Source of the DNA: JANXUR01 sp038229415
GTDB lineage: Bacteria; Acidobacteriota; Terriglobia; Terriglobales; Acidobacteriaceae
DNA length: 64,000 nt
Reading direction: 5' to 3'
NCBI GenBank assembly: GCA_038229415.1
Contig: JBBROM010000007.1
Coordinates: 1-64,000, forward strand
Shown: positions 61,356 through 64,000 of the stretch, in pieces
How the letters are laid out: each line of letters begins with the position of its first letter
Numbering within the stretch: the first letter of the stretch is position 1
The notes under the pieces: generated by a model
The model's database searches: none
The model's input: the letters and a program-made list of their open reading frames with translations, nothing else
What the model was told of the DNA's origin: nothing
Made by a program: the position numbers and the translations under genes

Positions 61356-62372
61356 TCAATAGTGGTGGGAGCTAGCTCGAAAGATGTACGAGTACGCGCC
61401 TGTTTCGATTTTTTCTTTCGACTTAGCACCAAGCAAGCCAGCCGCGGCAGCCAATAACGCGCCGACGTAATCGTGGCTGCCGAGTTTCCACACCGCGCCG
61501 GCCATCCCGATGGCGAATGATGCTGGGCGCTTCCATTCCTTGCGGCTTACCGTCTTGAGATTATTGGAGAGTTCTTGCAGCTCTTCGCGGCGATCTTTTA
61601 GTACCTCCTTGCGCTCTTCCTCTGGCAGCGTCGAGAGATCCCGTGTCAGCTTCCGAATAGATCGAATATACGCACGGTGCTCTTTTCTGTACGTCTCGCG
61701 AAATCCCAACACTTCATCCATCGGTACAAGTCGCAAATCGACAGAGACGACCTCCAGATCGAGAGCCACAACATGCGGCGCGGATGGTGCGTTCGGCAAT
61801 GAGAGCAACTCTTGCAAAGCTTCCATAACTTCCGGCCTATCCGTCGCAGGAGACAGTTCCGCGCCTAATTTCTCGCCATAGGGCCTGAGAATCTGCGACA
61901 GCAACACCAGAATGAGCGAGCGTACCATTGGATGCATGGGAATCGACACGCCATCTTCCGAGTCTTTCGCCAGTCCCTTCGCCTTCAAGTCGAGGAACAA
62001 CTGTTTGGCGAGCTTCTCATCGCCGTAACCGCCGAGCCGCGAGTAGGAGATTTCATGGAAATGAGTATTCTTATCCAGACTGTCCAGCCCACCGGACTTG
62101 ATCATCTCCACCATCACTTTGGAGAGCTTCTCGGTCGCCTTCTTGTCAATGATCTTTTCTGGCTCAAGAATATGGAGTAACCCTTTGTCCTTGAGAGGTA
62201 GCGCGATTGCCGGATCCTCGTACTCCGGCTTTCCTTTCAGGTAGTTGGGTAGGAGTAAAGCTACGCCATCAAAGAACAGGATCAGGGTCTTGATCCAATC
62301 CGAGCCGCGCCACATTGGTCCCGGATAATAGAAAGCGATTTCTTTGTTATTGCTGGGCAGCTTTGCAGGCAT
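61356..62372 (-). CDS. Hypothetical DUF6236-like cargo protein
   Basis: This 338-residue protein begins EIAFYYPGPMWRGSDWIKTLILFFDGVALLLPNYLKG, a start that resembles DUF6236 proteins (recognition from memory, moderate). A charged coiled-coil-like part at ~230-290 (RSIRKLTRDLSTLPEEERKEVLKDRREELQEL) precedes a hydrophobic Gly/Ala-rich C-terminal stretch (ASFAIGMAGAVWKLGSHDYVGALLAAAAGLLGA). That stretch could enter a membrane. It lies between the VirB operon and the integrase, pointing away from the integrase end, as element cargo. The function is unknown; a membrane-acting effector is one possibility. Confidence 0.6.
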   Translation of the reverse strand: MPAKLPSNNKEIAFYYPGPMWRGSDWIKTLILFFDGVALLLPNYLKGKPEYEDPAIALPLKDKGLLHILEPEKIIDKKATEKLSKVMVEMIKSGGLDSLDKNTHFHEISYSRLGGYGDEKLAKQLFLDLKAKGLAKDSEDGVSIPMHPMVRSLILVLLSQILRPYGEKLGAELSPATDRPEVMEALQELLSLPNAPSAPHVVALDLEVVSVDLRLVPMDEVLGFRETYRKEHRAYIRSIRKLTRDLSTLPEEERKEVLKDRREELQELSNNLKTVSRKEWKRPASFAIGMAGAVWKLGSHDYVGALLAAAAGLLGAKSKEKIETGAYSYIFRASSHHY

Positions 62373-62557
62373 CCGACCTATTGTATGAGTAGACGAGCGG
62401 GGACGTCAAGAGACACGTGAGAGTCGCCAGTGGCTATCGCTGAATGGCTACGGCGGATAGATCGCGGCCCTTTTTCATAGCCAGCTGGCTGTAAATGCCC
62501 GGATGAGCATGAAGAAAAACCGATCCCCCTATTCGGCAGATTCCTGACCAATGCATG

Positions 62558-63739
62558 TCAGTGGACTCGCGGGGCTGCCTGGGCGCTGTGAGTAAGCCAC
62601 TCGCTGTGTACCTGCCAGCTCAGCCTTACGCTGTTTTCAAGCTGTTCCTGCCGCGCTTTCACGAAGGGCGCGTAGTGCTTTTCCGTGACCTTCACGCTGC
62701 TGTGTCCAAGCAGGAGCGAAACTTGGTCAATCGGAACCCCCGAGAGCAGCAATTCAACTGCGAACGTATCGCGGAACATGTGAGGGTGGCAGCGTTTTGG
62801 CGTGCCATCTGGCTGCCTGATCTTGGCACGGCGAAAGAGTCTGCGGAACGCACGCTGCCAACCTTTTTTTGCGGTTTCGGGGTCTCCGTTGCCACTCCAG
62901 AAGAAAAAATTCGGATTCATGGTTGGCAGTGACCGCAGAAGTTGAGCGACCTCGGCGGGCAGGGGAACGCGAACAGGAACTCCGGTTTTGGCCCGGTACA
63001 AGAAAAGCTTTCCGTCAGCGCATAGCTTGTCCTTTTCGAGCGACACGGCGTCCCGGATGGCCAGCCCAGACCAGCGCATCAAAAGGATCAGGGCACGCAT
63101 TCGTTCTGGGCGATAGCGAAAGTCGCGGCCTCCGCGCCAATCTGCATACGCGTAGGTCGCGTCAACGATCCGCTGAAATTCCTCGCGGGTGAAATAGTCT
63201 GTCGGAACACGCTTCTCTTCGGCCTTCTTCATCTTGACGGCTGGATTTTTTCCCAGCCAGTCGTTGCTGATGCAGAACTCGAAAAAGCCGATCAATCGCT
63301 CATGTTTGCGGCGGGTCGTATTCGGGCCGTTGCCCCAGGATGCGCGAAACTTGATTAGATTCGGAGTCGTCAGCTCTTTCAGCAGAGCGAGGCCAACATC
63401 TTTCGCCCACGGCAGCAGTTGAACCTCAAACAGTGTCTTGCTCTGTTTGGTCGTTGACTTCGACAAACAGCGGCCTGCTTCGTCGGCCCTGAATGCGGCC
63501 ACTGCTTCCGCAATTGAGATCGCTGGCGCTGGCTTCGGTGCGCCGGGCCGCGCTGATTCTTCAAGCTGTCGGGCTTTGGCCTCAGCCTGCTCCCAGGTGC
63601 GGGTCTGTGCGCTGGTGCGAACGAATCCCTGTTCTTCGCTGGGAGTGCCCTGAATCCACTTGGGGCAGCGACACCGTCGCCATGCGATGTCGTCGCTGTG
63701 GGGGCAGGATTGCGTGTGGCGGGTGTACACGGAAAGCAT
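62558..63739 (-). CDS. int: Tyrosine recombinase (integrase) of the element
   Basis: This 393-residue integrase starts at ATG 63739, behind AAAGGAG; a longer frame to 63796 runs into the terminal repeat and is discounted. The N terminus has a Cys/His cluster (Cys12, Cys23, Cys25: SCPHSDDIAWRRCRCPKW), then a SAM-like core-binding domain (~73-165). The catalytic domain follows with Arg229 (GLAIRDAVSL), Lys251 (RAKTGVP), His320 and Arg323 (HPHMFRD), His346 (LGHSS) and Tyr356 (HYAPF). The full active site is present. It lies 116 bases from the tRNA and reads away from it, the standard arrangement for tRNA-directed ICEs. The 25-bp repeat sits 45-69 bases upstream of its start and may autoregulate it. 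Confidence 0.92.
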   Translation of the reverse strand: MLSVYTRHTQSCPHSDDIAWRRCRCPKWIQGTPSEEQGFVRTSAQTRTWEQAEAKARQLEESARPGAPKPAPAISIAEAVAAFRADEAGRCLSKSTTKQSKTLFEVQLLPWAKDVGLALLKELTTPNLIKFRASWGNGPNTTRRKHERLIGFFEFCISNDWLGKNPAVKMKKAEEKRVPTDYFTREEFQRIVDATYAYADWRGGRDFRYRPERMRALILLMRWSGLAIRDAVSLEKDKLCADGKLFLYRAKTGVPVRVPLPAEVAQLLRSLPTMNPNFFFWSGNGDPETAKKGWQRAFRRLFRRAKIRQPDGTPKRCHPHMFRDTFAVELLLSGVPIDQVSLLLGHSSVKVTEKHYAPFVKARQEQLENSVRLSWQVHSEWLTHSAQAAPRVH

Positions 63740-63783
63740 CTCTTTCGCTCCTTTTAAGAGAGATGCTGTTCCGACCGAAAACT

Positions 63784-63808
63784 CTCGGTTGTACAAAAAT
63801 TGTACAAA
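63784..63808. repeat. Right copy of the 25-bp terminal repeat with twin TTGTACAA palindromes
   Basis: These bases are identical to 30590-30614 in the same orientation. They lie between the integrase start and the right attachment site, 44 bases inside the border. Confidence 0.75.
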
Positions 63809-63852
63809 CCAAATGCGACTCTGTTTAAACCATTGAAACTATTGAGTCAAAA

Positions 63853-63871
63853 TTTGGTGGAGCTAGTCGGG
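63853..63871. other. Right attachment site within the tRNA-Ala 3' end
   Basis: This 19-bp core, identical to 30488-30506, covers the CCA end, discriminator, acceptor 3' strand and part of the T-arm of the tRNA, plus two bases beyond it. The element restores the tRNA completely. Confidence 0.85.
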
Positions 63872-63930
63872 CTCGAACCGACGGCCTCGTCGTTGCGAAC
63901 GACGCGCTCTCCCAACTGAGCTATAGCCCC
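63855..63930 (-). tRNA. tRNA-Ala, anticodon CGC, with encoded CCA
   Basis: These 76 bases on the minus strand fold into a full cloverleaf. The acceptor GGGGCTA/TAGCTCC includes the G3-U70 pair that identifies alanine tRNA. The D-arm is GCTC/GAGC, the anticodon stem CGTCG/CGACG with loop TTCGCAA (anticodon CGC), and the T-arm GTCGG/CCGAC with TTCGAGC. ACCA closes the 3' end. It is the integration target of the element. Confidence 0.95.
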
Positions 63931-64000
63931 ACAGACGCGGACACGCCTGAAACAGGACGCGCGGTCAACTTGTGTATTTTAGCAATCCTGCTGGCGAAGC

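Larger units (their letters stand above)
30488..63871. mobile_element. Integrative and conjugative element (~33.4 kb) inserted in tRNA-Ala(CGC)
   Basis: The borders are a 19-bp perfect direct repeat (30488-30506 and 63853-63871) that includes the CCA end and part of the T-arm of the tRNA-Ala on the right. The interior has a tyrosine integrase next to the tRNA, an excisionase-like HTH gene, a VirB/Trb mating channel, a VirD4-type coupling protein, relaxosome candidates, an ArdC antirestriction gene and cargo (defence genes, a toxin-antitoxin pair, unclassified genes). The genes on both outer sides are ordinary acidobacterial chromosome or tRNA. All conserved parts look intact, so the element may still be mobile, although no canonical HUH relaxase is visible. 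Confidence 0.88.

Overview
The window reads as a chromosome segment of an acidobacterium, most likely from the Acidobacteriaceae/Terriglobia side, carrying an integrated conjugative element (ICE). The host assignment rests on gene content, not on a marker gene: an Oar-like TonB-dependent receptor next to a VWFA-related acidobacterial protein, a Ser/Thr kinase fused to TPR repeats, DUF5666 and DUF1223 proteins, and giant choice-of-anchor D (ASH/HYDIN-like) surface proteins.

Bases 1-15733 hold four tandem, co-oriented paralogues, the first cut by the window edge. Each complete copy has a signal peptide, a DUF1565/right-handed beta-helix module of about 500 residues, an Ig-like linker and a variable number of ASH repeats (at least 11, then 9, 2 and 2). 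The last copy ends in a very basic Arg/His/Lys/Ala tail. Bases 15900-30470 are ordinary chromosome: an AhpD-like protein and an Rrf2 regulator, a secreted protein, a kinase-TPR protein, an M20 amidohydrolase, DUF1223, YceI, CutC, DUF5666, the TonB receptor and the VWA protein.

Bases 30488-63871 are an ICE of about 33.4 kb inserted in the 3' end of tRNA-Ala(CGC), which lies on the minus strand at 63855-63930. A 19-bp direct repeat of the tRNA 3' end marks the borders. A 25-bp repeat containing two TTGTACAA palindromes sits just inside both ends, on the right directly upstream of the tyrosine integrase. From left to right the element carries: a nuclease-like protein and a zinc-ribbon protein; a DUF6908 protein and an ArdC-type antirestriction protein with a large leader hairpin; a defence block on one strand (DUF499 ATPase, DUF1156 adenine methylase, SNF2-type helicase with DUF3883, then an AbiE-type toxin-antitoxin pair); a DNA-processing operon (VirB11, VirD4/TraG coupling protein, ribbon-helix-helix protein, two winged-helix proteins of which one resembles MOBC/Replic_Relax relaxases, and a membrane protein) containing a perfect 22-bp inverted repeat that is a candidate oriT; an unclassified two-gene cargo module (one gene DUF4238); an excisionase-like HTH gene; a VirB/Trb type IV secretion operon (VirB2-B3-B4-B9-B10-B5-B6-B8 plus a small HTH protein); a DUF6236-like cargo gene; and the integrase.

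The parts fit together as follows. Integrase and excisionase would move the element. The relaxase-like protein, RHH protein and coupling protein would deliver one strand to the VirB channel. ArdC would protect the entering DNA from recipient restriction, while the helicase-methylase-ATPase block and AbiE would defend the host and stabilise the element. The helicase-methylase-ATPase block and the non-canonical relaxase/oriT candidates are the most interesting parts. No CRISPR array, insertion sequence or rRNA gene was seen.
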